From: Cacconaster sp033811195
Lineage (GTDB): Bacteria > Bacteroidota > Bacteroidia > Bacteroidales > UBA932
Direction: 5' to 3'
Assembly: GCA_033811195.1 (NCBI GenBank)
Contig: JAPXOZ010000010.1
Location: 17,336-81,335 of the forward strand
Length of the DNA: 64,000 nucleotides
Positions 63,982 through 64,000 of this stretch are shown here, piece after piece (positions within the stretch are counted from its first letter, which is position 1; every line of letters starts with the position of its first letter). Both the position numbers and the translations under genes were made by a program. The notes beneath the pieces were generated by a model. It searched no databases, was not told where the DNA came from, and saw only the letters and a list, made by a program, of their open reading frames with translations.

Positions 63982-64000
63982 GGTTAATAACATACCGACG

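Overview
This 64 kb window comes from a Bacteroidota chromosome, most likely order Bacteroidales. The signs are a complete Bat (Bacteroides aerotolerance) operon, many promoters of the Bacteroidetes type (TAnnTTTG at -7, TTTG near -33), few Shine-Dalgarno sites, an OMP_b-brl-type outer-membrane receptor, an SspI/SspII-style lipoprotein content, and RNA polymerase subunits of 1272 and 1430 residues. No genus can be named from the sequence alone.

Layout. 1-4.7 kb (minus strand): the 5' part of an outer-membrane beta-barrel receptor, ruvC-serS, and rplU-rpmA with a structured leader. 4.8-9.0 kb (plus): an AAA ATPase, a sirtuin, ubiX, and a secreted phosphoesterase with a beta-propeller. 9.0-17.9 kb (minus): the aerotolerance operon moxR, DUF58, membrane protein, batA, batB, batC and a fused batD-batE, ending in a small exported protein. 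18.0-22.3 kb (plus): truA, an ExbB/ExbD/TonB energy-transduction set and a GHL10 glycosidase-like protein. 22.4-24.9 kb: pruA and an omega-amidase-like gene, divergent. 25-30.3 kb: a PhoR/PhoB-like two-component pair facing two tandem Na/phosphate cotransporter genes, each behind an 11-bp-phased Pho-box-like repeat.

30.3-35.6 kb is the accessory part. It starts at a tRNA-Ser(GGA) and holds an AT-rich cassette of an EcoRI-family adenine methyltransferase and a DUF262-HNH protein, flanked by about 95-bp imperfect direct repeats that contain a covarying hairpin. A Fic protein and a TlpA-like thioredoxin follow. The methyltransferase/DUF262-HNH pair is the best candidate for an unusual defence system.

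35.7-52 kb is mostly core: a transglutaminase lipoprotein, efp, ispH, cmk, an NtrX-like regulator without a DNA-binding domain, der, a 1203-residue NtrY-like kinase, rlmH, a four-gene operon of an ABC exporter and a split 5'-nucleotidase, a ComEA-like protein and rsmI. 52-64 kb: tdk, then the secE-nusG-rplKAJL-rpoBC cluster on the minus strand with an attenuator-like hairpin before rpoB.

Working together: phosphate sensing (kinase, regulator, transporters), aerotolerance/envelope stress (Bat proteins with their MoxR ATPase), TonB energisation of outer-membrane receptors, and the transcription/translation core make up the conserved part. Novelty is concentrated at 30.4-34.7 kb.
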